From NCBI RefSeq assembly GCF_026625785.1, contig NZ_CP113063.1, positions 4,216,001-4,280,000 of the forward strand: DNA of 64,000 nucleotides, written 5' to 3'. Each line of letters begins with the position of its first letter. Positions within the stretch are counted from its first letter, which is position 1. Source of the stretch: Gordonia sp. SL306. GTDB lineage: Bacteria > Actinomycetota > Actinomycetes > Mycobacteriales > Mycobacteriaceae. Below are positions 26,530-35,592 of the stretch, one piece after another. The notes beneath the pieces were generated by a model. That model did not search any database and was not told the DNA's origin. It saw only the letters and a program-made list of their open reading frames with translations. Position numbers and translations under genes: made by a program.

Positions 26530-28272
26530 ATGAACACCGAGTTCAACCCAGACCGACCAGCGGATATGGGTCCGCTCTACCGAGCCGAGGCATGGCGCCG
26601 GCTGGGTAGTGAGCAGTTCGATCTCGTCGTCATCGGGGGCGGGGTCGTCGGTGTGGGAGCCGCTCTCGACGCCGCCACCCGCGGTCTGCGAGTCGCCCTG
26701 GTCGAGGCTCGCGACATCGCCTCGGGTACGTCGAGCCGGTCGTCGAAGATGTTCCACGGCGGACTCCGTTATCTCGAGCAACTCGAGTTCGGCCTTGTGC
26801 GTGAAGCACTTCGGGAACGGGAACTCTCCCTGCGTTTCCTCGCGCCCCATCTGGTCAAACCCCTGCCGTTCCTCTACCCGCTGACCCGCCGGGTGTGGGA
26901 ACGCCCGTATGTGGGCGCCGGGCTGTTCCTCTACGACCAGATGGGCGGATCGAAATCTGTTCCCGGACAGAGTCATGTCACTCGGTCCGGCGCGTTGCGC
27001 GTCGCGCCTGCGCTGAAGAGGAACTCGTTGATCGGTGGGATCCGCTACTACGACACGGTGGTCGACGACGCCCGGCACAGCCTCACGGTCGCACGTACCG
27101 CGGCGAACTACGGCGCCGTGATCCGGACGTCCACCCAGGTGGTCGGATTCCTGCGGGAGGCCGATCGGGTCCTCGGCGTTCGGGTGCGTGATTCGGAGAC
27201 CGGCGAGATCGGGGAGGTGCGCGCCCATTGCGTGATCAACGCCGCAGGGGTGTGGACCGACGAGGTCCAGGCACTCTCGAAACAGCGGGGCCACTTCAAG
27301 GTTCGTGCCTCCAAGGGCGTGCACATCGTGGTTCCCCGGGATCGCATCGTGAGCGAGACCGCGATCATCCTCCGTGCAGCCAACTCGGTGCTGTTCGTGA
27401 TCCCGTGGGAGACACACTGGATCATCGGAACCACCGACACCGACTGGAATCTCGATCTCGCCCATCCGGCCGCCACCCGTGCCGACATCGACTACATCCT
27501 CGAGCGCGTCAACGAGGTGCTGGTCACCAAGCTCACCCATGGTGACATCGAGGGCGTGTACGCCGGGCTGCGACCGTTGCTCGCCGGTGAGGACGACGAG
27601 ACCTCCAAGCTCTCGCGCGAACATGCTGTGGCGACGGTCGCGCCCGGGCTGGTGTCGATCGCGGGCGGAAAGTACACCACGTATCGGGTGATGGCCTCCG
27701 ATGCCGTGGACGCGTGTACCGACTTCATCCCCACGCGGGTCGCGCCGTCCATCACCGAGCGGGTTCCGCTTCTCGGCGCCGACGGCTACTTCGCGCTCAT
27801 CAATCAATGCGAGCATCTCGGTCGTCGATTCGGATTGCATCCCTATCGGATTCGACGTCTCCTCAACCGCTATGGATCGTTGATCGACGACGTCCTCTAC
27901 TACGCCGACGCCGAACCGTCTTTGTTGCAGCCGCTCGCCGCGGCACCTCAGTACCTGCGCGTGGAGGTCGTCTACGCGGCGATCGACGAGGCGGCGCTGC
28001 ACCTGGAGGACGTCTTGGCGCGGCGCACGCGGATCGCGATCGAATATCCGCACCGCGGAGTCGATTGCGCGCAGGAGGTCGCCGATCTGCTCGCACCGAT
28101 CCTCGGGTGGTCGGAGGAGGAGACGGCTTTCGAGGTCGCCACCTACATCGCCCGGGTGGAGGCGGAGGTCGCATCGCAGCGACAACCTGACGACGATTCG
28201 GCCGACGCCCTGCGGGCCGCGGCGCCGGAAGCGCGGCCGGAGATCCTGGAGCCGGTCCCGGTACCAGACTGA
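26530..28272 (+). CDS. glpD: Glycerol-3-phosphate dehydrogenase (FAD, aerobic)
   Basis: The 580-residue membrane-associated flavoenzyme oxidises glycerol-3-phosphate to DHAP and feeds electrons to quinone. Visible motifs are the FAD-binding VVIGGGVVGVGAALDAA (about residues 33-49), the GlpD signatures SSRSSKMFHGGLRYLE and GGKYTTYRVMA, and the C-terminal DAO domain. The syntenic M. tuberculosis gene is glpD2. The C-terminal 30 residues are low-complexity Asp/Ala/Glu. There is no close ribosome binding site; a TAGGCT (26516-26521) 8 bases before the ATG would suit a leaderless transcript. Confidence 0.93.
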   Translation: MNTEFNPDRPADMGPLYRAEAWRRLGSEQFDLVVIGGGVVGVGAALDAATRGLRVALVEARDIASGTSSRSSKMFHGGLRYLEQLEFGLVREALRERELSLRFLAPHLVKPLPFLYPLTRRVWERPYVGAGLFLYDQMGGSKSVPGQSHVTRSGALRVAPALKRNSLIGGIRYYDTVVDDARHSLTVARTAANYGAVIRTSTQVVGFLREADRVLGVRVRDSETGEIGEVRAHCVINAAGVWTDEVQALSKQRGHFKVRASKGVHIVVPRDRIVSETAIILRAANSVLFVIPWETHWIIGTTDTDWNLDLAHPAATRADIDYILERVNEVLVTKLTHGDIEGVYAGLRPLLAGEDDETSKLSREHAVATVAPGLVSIAGGKYTTYRVMASDAVDACTDFIPTRVAPSITERVPLLGADGYFALINQCEHLGRRFGLHPYRIRRLLNRYGSLIDDVLYYADAEPSLLQPLAAAPQYLRVEVVYAAIDEAALHLEDVLARRTRIAIEYPHRGVDCAQEVADLLAPILGWSEEETAFEVATYIARVEAEVASQRQPDDDSADALRAAAPEARPEILEPVPVPD

Positions 28273-28346
28273 ATCCGTGATGTGTGATCGCCGAAGTCGG
28301 GACCTTTGGCACTGTCGGCCCACCTGTTCCGGAGGAACAATGGATT

Positions 28347-28787
28347 ATGACAGAAGGACGGATCATGGTCGACAACGTCGTGCAGGTGCTCACCGACGAC
28401 GAGGCCTGGGAACTTCTCGCAACCGTCGCGCTCGGACGAATCGCGTTGAGCGTCAACGGTCAGCCGGACATCTTCCCGGTCAATTTCCACGCCGGTGAGG
28501 GACGGATCGTCTTCCGCACGGGTGAGGGCACCAAGCTCTCCGAGATCGCGGTCAACGAGAACGTCGCCTTCGAAGCCGACGACCACACCGCACTGAGGGG
28601 TTGGAGCATCGTCGCAAAAGGTGCTGCACGCGTGTTGGTGTCGACCCATGACATCGCCGCCGCCGACGAATTGCCCTTGCGTCCGTGGACTCCCACGATC
28701 AAGTACAACTACGTCGAGATCTCGGTCGACGAGATCAGCGGCCGGCGCTTTCTGTTCGGTCCTGAGCCGGAACGGTATCCGGTCTGA
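28347..28787 (+). CDS. Pyridoxamine 5'-phosphate oxidase-fold flavin-binding protein
   Basis: This 146-residue protein has the split-barrel flavin-binding fold. Recognisable parts are WELLATVALGRIALSV, the PDIFPVNFHAGEGRIVFRTGEGTKL stretch (described in two parts), and the GWSIVAKGAARVL strand. In Mycobacteriales such proteins bind FMN, F420 or heme-related ligands. The ATG at 28347 is preceded by GGAGGA (28331-28336), 10 bases away; an ATG at 28340 is out of frame. It follows glpD with 74 bp between and may be a separate unit. Function unknown. Confidence 0.75.
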   Translation: MTEGRIMVDNVVQVLTDDEAWELLATVALGRIALSVNGQPDIFPVNFHAGEGRIVFRTGEGTKLSEIAVNENVAFEADDHTALRGWSIVAKGAARVLVSTHDIAAADELPLRPWTPTIKYNYVEISVDEISGRRFLFGPEPERYPV

Positions 28788-28833
28788 ATCGGGGGCGGGT
28801 ACCGCACGTCACAGGACCGCCGTCGCGATCTCG

Positions 28834-29631
28834 TCAGGTCTGACAGCCTGGGCAGAAGTAGATCACGCGATCATCGCCGATCGAGCCGAGTTGACCTCGC
28901 TCGATCGGCGTTCTGCATCGTCGGCACAGTTGCCCTCGTCGGCCGTAGACCCACAGCCGCGCATTCGCCGCCGTCTGTCCGGTGGTGGTGCGGGCGGTGC
29001 GTGATCGGTTGGCCCACAACAAGCGTCTGCTCAGATCGACCGTCGCGGGCACATCGACATCTCGCACAGCCCGCGCGGGCAACATCCCGCGCAGGAAACA
29101 GATCTCGCTGCGGTAGACGTTGCCGATACCGGCCAGGAGACGTTGGTTCAGCAGTGCGGTGCCGATCGGATCGTCGGGACATCCTTCGATGCGGCGGACA
29201 GCTTCGTCGCGATCCCAGTCGACGGCGAGCAGATCTGGACCGAGGTGGCCGAGCGCCGCTTCCGGATCGTCGGACACCTCGAGGATGCCGAGGTCGAATC
29301 CCACGGCCTCGGCATCCTCGGTTCGCAGGACGACGCGCGCCTGGAAACCCGGTCGTCGCCAGCGGCGGCCGACCGGGTGCACGTGCCAAGCGCCCTCCAT
29401 CTTCAGGTGTGAATGGATGCTCATCGCGCCGACATCCGGTCGGCTCTCGTCGGGGCCCGCGACATCGATCAGCAGATGCTTTCCCCTCGATCGCACCGCG
29501 ACGACGATGCGGCCGGACAGATCGGTGGTCGCGAGCCGAGGAACACGGAACTGCGTATACGACAACCGCTTGCCCGCCAGCGCCGTTCGAAGCCGAGCGG
29601 CGGTCGCGAAGACGGTGTCACCCTCAGGCAT
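28834..29631 (-). CDS. nei: Endonuclease VIII / Fpg-Nei family DNA glycosylase
   Basis: This 265-residue bifunctional glycosylase/AP lyase removes oxidised pyrimidines. The processed N-terminus PEGDT supplies the catalytic Pro 2 and Glu 3. The beta-hairpin Lys lies in RSRGKHLL, the helix-two-turn-helix is LLNQRLLAGIGNVYRSE, and the C-terminal zinc finger is C-x2-C in LCRRCRTP and YFCPGCQT. The M. tuberculosis gene at this site is nei2 (Rv3297). Its ATG lies inside the lhr coding end (8-bp overlap), indicating coupled translation with the helicase. Confidence 0.94.
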   Translation of the reverse strand: MPEGDTVFATAARLRTALAGKRLSYTQFRVPRLATTDLSGRIVVAVRSRGKHLLIDVAGPDESRPDVGAMSIHSHLKMEGAWHVHPVGRRWRRPGFQARVVLRTEDAEAVGFDLGILEVSDDPEAALGHLGPDLLAVDWDRDEAVRRIEGCPDDPIGTALLNQRLLAGIGNVYRSEICFLRGMLPARAVRDVDVPATVDLSRRLLWANRSRTARTTTGQTAANARLWVYGRRGQLCRRCRTPIERGQLGSIGDDRVIYFCPGCQT

Positions 29632-32600
29632 GCTGCCCGTAGCGCATCCGGAGACCGCGTGGCGCCGTCGCGAAACCTGCGGCCACCAGGATGCGCGCGA
29701 AGTCGGACCGTAACGCCGGCTGCGAATCGACCTGGTCGATCATCAAGCGGGACACGCGCCCTGATCGTACGAGGGCGGCCAGGGCGCCTGCGGCCGACTC
29801 CAGGGCGGACGTCGATTCGCTGAAGGTCAGGAGGGTCTTGCCGCCGCGCTCGACGAACACGACGAGCGCGCCGTCGACCAGCACCACGAGGGCGCCGGGC
29901 TTGCGACCAGGTCGGTGGCCGACGTCCTCGGAGGTCGACGTCGGCCATTCCAGCGCGGCGCCGAACGGATTCGCCGGGTCGTTCGACGCCAGCACGATGG
30001 CGGAGTTCTCGTTGCCACGGTCGACGAGTGCGTGCCGTCGCAGGTCGTCGACCGTGGCGGGCGATGCGAACTGTGCCCCACCGAGGCCGTCGACGTAGTA
30101 ACCGCGCCGGACCTGACCGTTGTCCTCGAACACGGTGAGAGCCTTGTAGATCCGGGCGAATCCTCCGGTGACACCCTCACTCGCGACACTGCCCCGGGTG
30201 ATGACGCCGTACCGGGCCAGGAGCTGCTCGCACGTGGCCTGAGTGGCCACGGTGGGGTCGGGCTCGTGCCGTTCGAGTGCGAACCACCGCCCACTCGCCG
30301 TCGGGGGAACCGCGCGTCCGGTCGAATGCTCCGCGAGATAGCGCGTGGACAGGCGCTGGGCCCGTAGGCGTGGGGCGCGACCGCGTGAGCGGTGTGCAGG
30401 TGTCGATCTCGACGCCGACGCGGTGCGTCTCGGTTGGATCAATGCACGAACCGGCGCGAACGAGTCGTTGCTGATCCGGCCTGACCAGACGAGGTCCCAC
30501 AGCACGGTCTCCACCTCGGCAGCGGGTACGGGTGAGGTGGATTCGGTGGTGCTCACGGTGTCGGCCACCTGAGCGAACCGGAGGGCACCGCCGGGCTCGA
30601 GAGCGTGGGCGACCCGGGCCATCAGTGCGGTGGTGTCGATCTCGTCGGGCGGTGGCAACGTCAGCGGCGCCACGTCGGCGGGGTGCAGTGCGACCCAACC
30701 GTCCGAATTGCCGATGCGGCCATGCCCGGACCAGATCACCTCACCCGCGCTGAGCAGCTCGTCGAGCATTGCGGGCTGGTAGTCCCGGATCCGCGCCGGC
30801 AGGACCAGGGATTCCCATGCAGACGCCGGGAGTGGAAAGCCGGCCAGCTGGTCGATGACCGTCGCCACGCCGTCGACACCGCCGAGCTGATCGTCGGCTG
30901 TGGCGTGCTGCCAGGACGCCAGGAACCGTGCCAGGACCTCGGTGTCGACGGGGGCCACCTCGGCCCGGCTCGCCGCCAGGGAACCACGCCGGATCTGACC
31001 GAGTACGTCGGCGTGGCACCACTGCGTGACCCGCTGACCGCCCGACGGTTCGCCGTCCGGGAGGAAGTCCCCCTCGACGACCCGCCGGTCGGCGGCCAGC
31101 CGGATCAGCGTGTCCCGGACCACTCCGATAGCCATACCCAACGTCTGCGCGGCCTCGGCGACGGTGAACGGTCCGTGGGTGCGGGCGTATCGGCCGACCA
31201 GGTCGCCGACGGGGTCCGGCACGGGCTCGAGGTAGGCGGCCGGGATGCCCATCGGTGCCGGTACGCCGAGGGCGTCGCGAAGTCGTGCGGTGTCGTCTAT
31301 CGCCGCCCACAATGGCCGGCCACCGTGATTGACGGAGATGATCTGCCCGGTCCGATGCAGGTCGGTGAGATGGTCGAGGGCCGGATCCTCGCCCCGGTAG
31401 CGGTCGGTGACCTCCTCTGTGCTCAGCGGGCCGAGCCAGCGCAGGAGGTCGACGATGTCCTCGGCGTCGCGGGCCTGCCGGTCGGGGGACAGGCGCTGCA
31501 GCCGCGCGGTGACCTCGGCGATGACCGCGGGGTCGAGGAGTTCACGGAGATCGACCCGCCCGAGCAGTTGCGCCAGCAGGCTGGTGTCCAGCGAGAGGGC
31601 TGCCGCGCGCCGCTCGGCCAGCGGGGCATCGTCGGCGTACATGAACGCACCCACGTAGCCGAACAGCATCGAGGCGGCGAAGGGCGACGGACTGGCGGTC
31701 TCCGTCTCGACGATCCGGATCCGACGCTGTCGGATCCGCGTGAGCAGGTCGACGAGGGCTGGGAGGTCGTAGACGTCCTGGAGGCATTCGCGCACCGCTT
31801 CCAGGACAATCGGGAAGTCAGGGAACTTTGATGCGACGGAGAGCAATTGGGCGCTGCGCTGACGTTGCTGCCACAGCGGGGCGCGCCGTCCGGGGTCTCG
31901 CCGAGGGAGTAGCAGCGCCCGCGCCGCGCATTCGCGGAAGCGGGAGGCGAACATCGACGAGTCGGCGAGGGCATCGGTGACGAGCTGCTCGATGTCGTCC
32001 GGGTCGACGACGAAGACACCGGTCCCTGGCGGGTCGTCGTCGGTGTCGGGCAGGCGCACGATGATGCCGTCGTCGGATGCCGTCGTCGCACCTTCGATAC
32101 CGAGCGTGTTCTGCAGGCGTGCGGAGATCGCGCTCGCCCACGGTGCGTGGACGCGTAACCCGTAGGGGGAGTGCAGGATCAGGCGCCAGTCGCCGAGCTC
32201 GTCGCGGAATCGCTCGACGACCAGGGTGCGATCGGTGGGCAGGTGGCCGGTGGCTTCTTTCTGTTCGCCGATCAGCGCGGCGAGGTTGTCGCGTGCGAAG
32301 TCGGTGAGCCCGAGGCGTGCGGCATGCTCGGCGAGGGTGTCGGGATCGGCCACGGCTCCGGTGAACTTGCCGATGGCGGCACCGAGTTCGGCAGGCCGGC
32401 CGACGGTGTCGCCGATCCAGAACGGGAGACGGCCCGGCTGACCGTAGGCCGGGGAGACGAGAACGCGATCGTGGGTGATGTCCTCGATCCGCCAACTCGT
32501 CGCACCGAGTGCGAAGACGTCGCCGACGCGCGACTCATAGACCATCTCCTCGTCGAGTTCGCCCACGCGGGTGGATTTCTCGCCAACCATGAACACACCG

Positions 32601-34267
32601 AACAGCCCCCGGTCCGGGATCGAACCACCGGAGGTCACGGCGAGTCGCTGAGCGCCTCGCCGTCCCACCAGGGTGCCGGCCTCACGATCCCATGTGACGC
32701 GGGGCCGCAGCTCGGCGAACTCGTCCGACGGGAACCTCCCGGCGATGAGGTCGAGCGTGGCGTCGAAGACCTGGCGACCGAGTTCGCGATAGGGCGCAGC
32801 GCGGCGGACCACCTCGAACCAATGGTCGACGTCGAGATCGTCGATCGCCGCGGCCGCGGCCGCAATCGTCTGCTGCGCCAGGATGTCGAGCGGATTCTGC
32901 GGGACCCTGAGTTCTTCGATCGCACCGTCGAGCATCCGCTCCACGGTGACGGTGCAGTGGATGAGATCGGTGCGGTGCTTGGGAAACAGAACCCCCTGCG
33001 AGATCTCACCGACCTGATGCCCCGCGCGGCCGATGCGCTGCAGCCCGTTGGCGACCGACGGTGGCGCCTCGACCTGGATGACGAGATCGACGGCGCCCAT
33101 GTCGATACCGAGTTCGAGCGAACTGGTGGCCACCACGCACGCGAGTCGCCCGGCTTTGAGGTCGTCCTCGATCAGCGCTCGCTGTTCCTTGCTGACGGAA
33201 CCGTGATGTGCCCGGGCGAGCGTCGGCTCGGATCCGGCGCTCGCGCCGCTGGCCATGATGAACGCCGGGGCACCGCCCGCGACGCGCGCATTCGGGGGTG
33301 GTGGACCGTCGGTGGTGCCGGTGCGCTCGGCGTGGATCTCGTTGAGGCGGGCGGTGAGGCGTTCGGCGAGTCGTCGCGAGTTGGCGAACACGATCGTGGC
33401 CCGATTCTTCTCGATCAGATCGACGATCGACGTCTCCACATAGGGCCACAGCGAACCGGCCGTGGGTGAGAACGCGTCGTCGAGCTCGTCTGCGGTCTCG
33501 GGTGCGGGGATGTTCGCCATGTCCTCGACCGGGACGTCGACACGCAGGTCGAAGGTCTTGGTGGCGGCGGGCTTGACCACTCGGCACGGTGCCGCACCAC
33601 TGAGGAATCCGGCGACCACCTCGGGCGGACGGACCGTCGCCGACAGCCCGATGCGCTGCGCGGGTTTCTCGAGGAGCTCGTCGAGACGCTCGAGGGTCAG
33701 TGCGAGGTGGGTGCCGCGTTTGGTTGCCGCGACGGCATGGATCTCGTCGACGATCACCGCGTCGACATCCGTCAATGTCTCGCGAGCGGCCGACGTCAGC
33801 ATCAGGTAGAGCGATTCGGGCGTGGTGATCAGGATGTCCGGCGGCGTCTTGACCAGCGAGCGGCGTTGGGCGGGAGAGGTGTCACCCGAGCGCACCCCGA
33901 CGGTGATGGCGGGTTCGGGCAGATCGAGTTCCTGGGCGGCTCGGGTCATCCCGGTGAGCGGTGCCCGCAGATTGCGCTCGACGTCGACCGCGAGCGCCTT
34001 GAGCGGCGAGATGTACACGACCCGCGTGCCGTGTCGGCGGTCCGGGTCCGCGGCCAGCCGATCGAGAGCCCAGAGGAAGGCGGAAAGCGTCTTGCCGGAC
34101 CCGGTCGGTGCGATGACCAGTGTGTTGTCGCCGTCGGCGATGGACGACCACGCACCCGACTGGGCCGCCGTCGGCGCGTCGAAGGCGCCCGTGAACCACC
34201 GCCGGGTCGGGGCGGTGAAGCGATCGAGGACGGGGGCCTTGCGGGGCACAATGCCATCATCCCTCAC
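29624..34267 (-). CDS. lhr: Lhr-family large ATP-dependent DNA helicase
   Basis: Lhr is a 3'-to-5' DNA translocase and RNA:DNA helicase involved in DNA repair. The 1547-residue protein has Walker A APTGSGKT (residues 53-60), the DEIH box VDEIHAVAATKRG, the SAT motif GLSATVRPPE, motif VI RIGRAGHQ, and a winged-helix plus Lhr core up to about residue 900. The remaining 650 residues form the long C-terminal domain of mycobacterial Lhr. Start choice: GTG 34267 gives the full length; GTG 34249 would remove six residues and leave PRKAPVLDRF. It overlaps nei, so helicase and glycosylase are made together. Confidence 0.93.
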   Translation of the reverse strand: MRDDGIVPRKAPVLDRFTAPTRRWFTGAFDAPTAAQSGAWSSIADGDNTLVIAPTGSGKTLSAFLWALDRLAADPDRRHGTRVVYISPLKALAVDVERNLRAPLTGMTRAAQELDLPEPAITVGVRSGDTSPAQRRSLVKTPPDILITTPESLYLMLTSAARETLTDVDAVIVDEIHAVAATKRGTHLALTLERLDELLEKPAQRIGLSATVRPPEVVAGFLSGAAPCRVVKPAATKTFDLRVDVPVEDMANIPAPETADELDDAFSPTAGSLWPYVETSIVDLIEKNRATIVFANSRRLAERLTARLNEIHAERTGTTDGPPPPNARVAGGAPAFIMASGASAGSEPTLARAHHGSVSKEQRALIEDDLKAGRLACVVATSSLELGIDMGAVDLVIQVEAPPSVANGLQRIGRAGHQVGEISQGVLFPKHRTDLIHCTVTVERMLDGAIEELRVPQNPLDILAQQTIAAAAAAIDDLDVDHWFEVVRRAAPYRELGRQVFDATLDLIAGRFPSDEFAELRPRVTWDREAGTLVGRRGAQRLAVTSGGSIPDRGLFGVFMVGEKSTRVGELDEEMVYESRVGDVFALGATSWRIEDITHDRVLVSPAYGQPGRLPFWIGDTVGRPAELGAAIGKFTGAVADPDTLAEHAARLGLTDFARDNLAALIGEQKEATGHLPTDRTLVVERFRDELGDWRLILHSPYGLRVHAPWASAISARLQNTLGIEGATTASDDGIIVRLPDTDDDPPGTGVFVVDPDDIEQLVTDALADSSMFASRFRECAARALLLPRRDPGRRAPLWQQRQRSAQLLSVASKFPDFPIVLEAVRECLQDVYDLPALVDLLTRIRQRRIRIVETETASPSPFAASMLFGYVGAFMYADDAPLAERRAAALSLDTSLLAQLLGRVDLRELLDPAVIAEVTARLQRLSPDRQARDAEDIVDLLRWLGPLSTEEVTDRYRGEDPALDHLTDLHRTGQIISVNHGGRPLWAAIDDTARLRDALGVPAPMGIPAAYLEPVPDPVGDLVGRYARTHGPFTVAEAAQTLGMAIGVVRDTLIRLAADRRVVEGDFLPDGEPSGGQRVTQWCHADVLGQIRRGSLAASRAEVAPVDTEVLARFLASWQHATADDQLGGVDGVATVIDQLAGFPLPASAWESLVLPARIRDYQPAMLDELLSAGEVIWSGHGRIGNSDGWVALHPADVAPLTLPPPDEIDTTALMARVAHALEPGGALRFAQVADTVSTTESTSPVPAAEVETVLWDLVWSGRISNDSFAPVRALIQPRRTASASRSTPAHRSRGRAPRLRAQRLSTRYLAEHSTGRAVPPTASGRWFALERHEPDPTVATQATCEQLLARYGVITRGSVASEGVTGGFARIYKALTVFEDNGQVRRGYYVDGLGGAQFASPATVDDLRRHALVDRGNENSAIVLASNDPANPFGAALEWPTSTSEDVGHRPGRKPGALVVLVDGALVVFVERGGKTLLTFSESTSALESAAGALAALVRSGRVSRLMIDQVDSQPALRSDFARILVAAGFATAPRGLRMRYGQHA

Positions 34268-34269
34268 GG

Positions 34270-34401
34270 CACCGACAGGACCGGGTATACAGTCTTCTCA
34301 CACCAGTGCGTGGGGAATCCGGTGGGAATCCGGAGCGGTCGCGCCGCTGTGATCCCGGCTCGCCAGACGTGCCGGGAGAGCCAGAATGCCGGGCATCGGT
34401 G
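34270..34401 (+). promoter_or_regulatory. Cobalamin (B12) riboswitch upstream of cbtB-cbtA
   Basis: The core GGGAATCCGGTGGGAATCCG with the following GCGGTCGCGCCGCTGTGA matches the conserved cobalamin aptamer, and GAGAGCCAGAATGCC is its 3' conserved box. CACCGA (34270-34275) and TCGGTG (34396-34401) can close the outer helix. It precedes the cobalt transporter genes, a classic B12-regulon arrangement; B12 binding would lower CbtBA expression. Confidence 0.85.
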
Positions 34402-34424
34402 GAGTTCGTTTCGACAACCCGATC

Positions 34425-34473
34425 GGGACAACCCGTTTGGGACAGTACCGTTTGGGACAACACGAAGTGGGAC
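34425..34473 (+). repeat. GGGACA direct repeats in the cbtB leader
   Basis: GGGACA occurs at 34425, 34439 and 34454, and GGGAC again at 34469, with 14-15 bp spacing and CCGTTT between the first copies. The array lies between the riboswitch aptamer and the cbtB ribosome binding site, so it could be part of the expression platform, a protein-binding array, or a chance repeat. Confidence 0.5.
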
Positions 34474-34501
34474 GCGAAATCCCCGGGAAAGGACCACCCG
34501 T

Positions 34502-34726
34502 ATGACTGCCTCGACGCAGACGACAACGAAGGCCCGGTCGCTGGCCGTTCCGGATCTCTCGGTGGCGAGCGCCGCGATGTGGCTCAGCCTGACCGTGCTG
34601 CTCGCCGGTCTCGCCTATTACTTCTTGGGTTACGACCAGGGCGCGGTGTCGGTGTTCGGGTCCGACACCCACGTCCACGAGTTCGTGCACGACGCCCGGC
34701 ACTTCCTCGGCTTCCCCTGCCACTGA
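34502..34726 (+). CDS. cbtB: Cobalt transporter subunit CbtB
   Basis: CbtB is a 74-residue one-helix membrane protein. A transmembrane helix spans about residues 25-43, followed by the signature metal-binding tail with His 57, 59, 63, 67 and 74 in HVHEFVHDARH and FPCH. CbtA and CbtB are predicted to form a B12-regulated cobalt importer. It is preceded by a GGAAAGGA ribosome binding site and by the cobalamin riboswitch. The gap to cbtA is 29 bp. Confidence 0.9.
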   Translation: MTASTQTTTKARSLAVPDLSVASAAMWLSLTVLLAGLAYYFLGYDQGAVSVFGSDTHVHEFVHDARHFLGFPCH

Positions 34727-34755
34727 GCGACACCGGACAGGGGAGACAACCACAC

Positions 34756-35583
34756 ATGGAGAAGAAGTTCATCGGCGCGGGCCTGCTGTCGGGCCTGATC
34801 GCCGGAATCGTCGCGTATGTGTTCGCCCGGCTGTTCATCGAGCCGCAGGTTGCCGCGGCGATCGACTACGAAGAAGGGCGCTCGCACGCCGAGGAGATGC
34901 TCGCGGGTGATCACGGTGCACACGAGCACGGAGAGGTCTTCACCCGTTCGATCCAGGAGAACATCGGTGCCGGGGTCGGCACAGTGGTCTTCGCGGTCTG
35001 CATGGGTGCGTTCTTCGCGGTCGCGTTCACGATCCTGTGGGCCTACATAGGACGCCACTTCCCGGCGACCGATCCTCGGATGGTGGCGGCCGCGCTCGGC
35101 GTGATCGGGTTCGTCGCCGTATTCGGGGTGCCGTTCTTCGCCTACCCGGCCAATCCGCCGGCCGTCGGCAACGACGACACGATCGGCGCGCGCAGCGGTG
35201 CGTTCCTCACGATCACCCTGCTGTCACTGGCGTTCGCGATCGCCGCGGTGGTGCTCGCGTTGTGGCTGCGTCCGCGACTGGGCGGGCTCCTGTCGGGAGT
35301 CGCCGCCACCGTCGGCTATCTCGTGGCGGTCACGATCACCGTCGCCGTGCTGCCCGAGTTCGACGAGGTGCCGGGCCCGGTCGCCAACGATTCGGGACAG
35401 ATCATGTTCCCCGGCTTCCCGGGCGACGTGATCGGCGATTTCCGGGTCTACACGATCGCCAACCAGGTCGTCCTCTGGACCGTGCTGACGGTTGTGTTCG
35501 CGGTGATCCTCGGACGTCTCGCTCGCCCCGCAGTGACCCCGGATGCGACGACCGGCGACAAGATCGTCGCCGAGCAGGGCTGA
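34756..35583 (+). CDS. cbtA: Cobalt transporter subunit CbtA
   Basis: CbtA (275 residues) is the multi-pass partner of CbtB. About six hydrophobic helices are visible, beginning KFIGAGLLSGLIAGIVAYVF. A periplasmic-side loop after helix 1 is rich in His and acidic residues (HAEEM, DHGAHEHGE) and could bind cobalt. An AGGGGAGAC ribosome binding site lies 8 bases before the ATG. It is co-transcribed with cbtB under the riboswitch, and with the histidine-phosphatase-like gene 9 bp downstream. Confidence 0.88.
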   Translation: MEKKFIGAGLLSGLIAGIVAYVFARLFIEPQVAAAIDYEEGRSHAEEMLAGDHGAHEHGEVFTRSIQENIGAGVGTVVFAVCMGAFFAVAFTILWAYIGRHFPATDPRMVAAALGVIGFVAVFGVPFFAYPANPPAVGNDDTIGARSGAFLTITLLSLAFAIAAVVLALWLRPRLGGLLSGVAATVGYLVAVTITVAVLPEFDEVPGPVANDSGQIMFPGFPGDVIGDFRVYTIANQVVLWTVLTVVFAVILGRLARPAVTPDATTGDKIVAEQG

Positions 35584-35592
35584 CACCGGACA

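Noticed and set aside
28340-28498. ATG at 28340 with a well-spaced ribosome binding site
   Set aside because: It is out of frame with the conserved PPOX-fold protein and gives only a short Arg-rich frame; the in-frame ATG at 28347 uses the same site.
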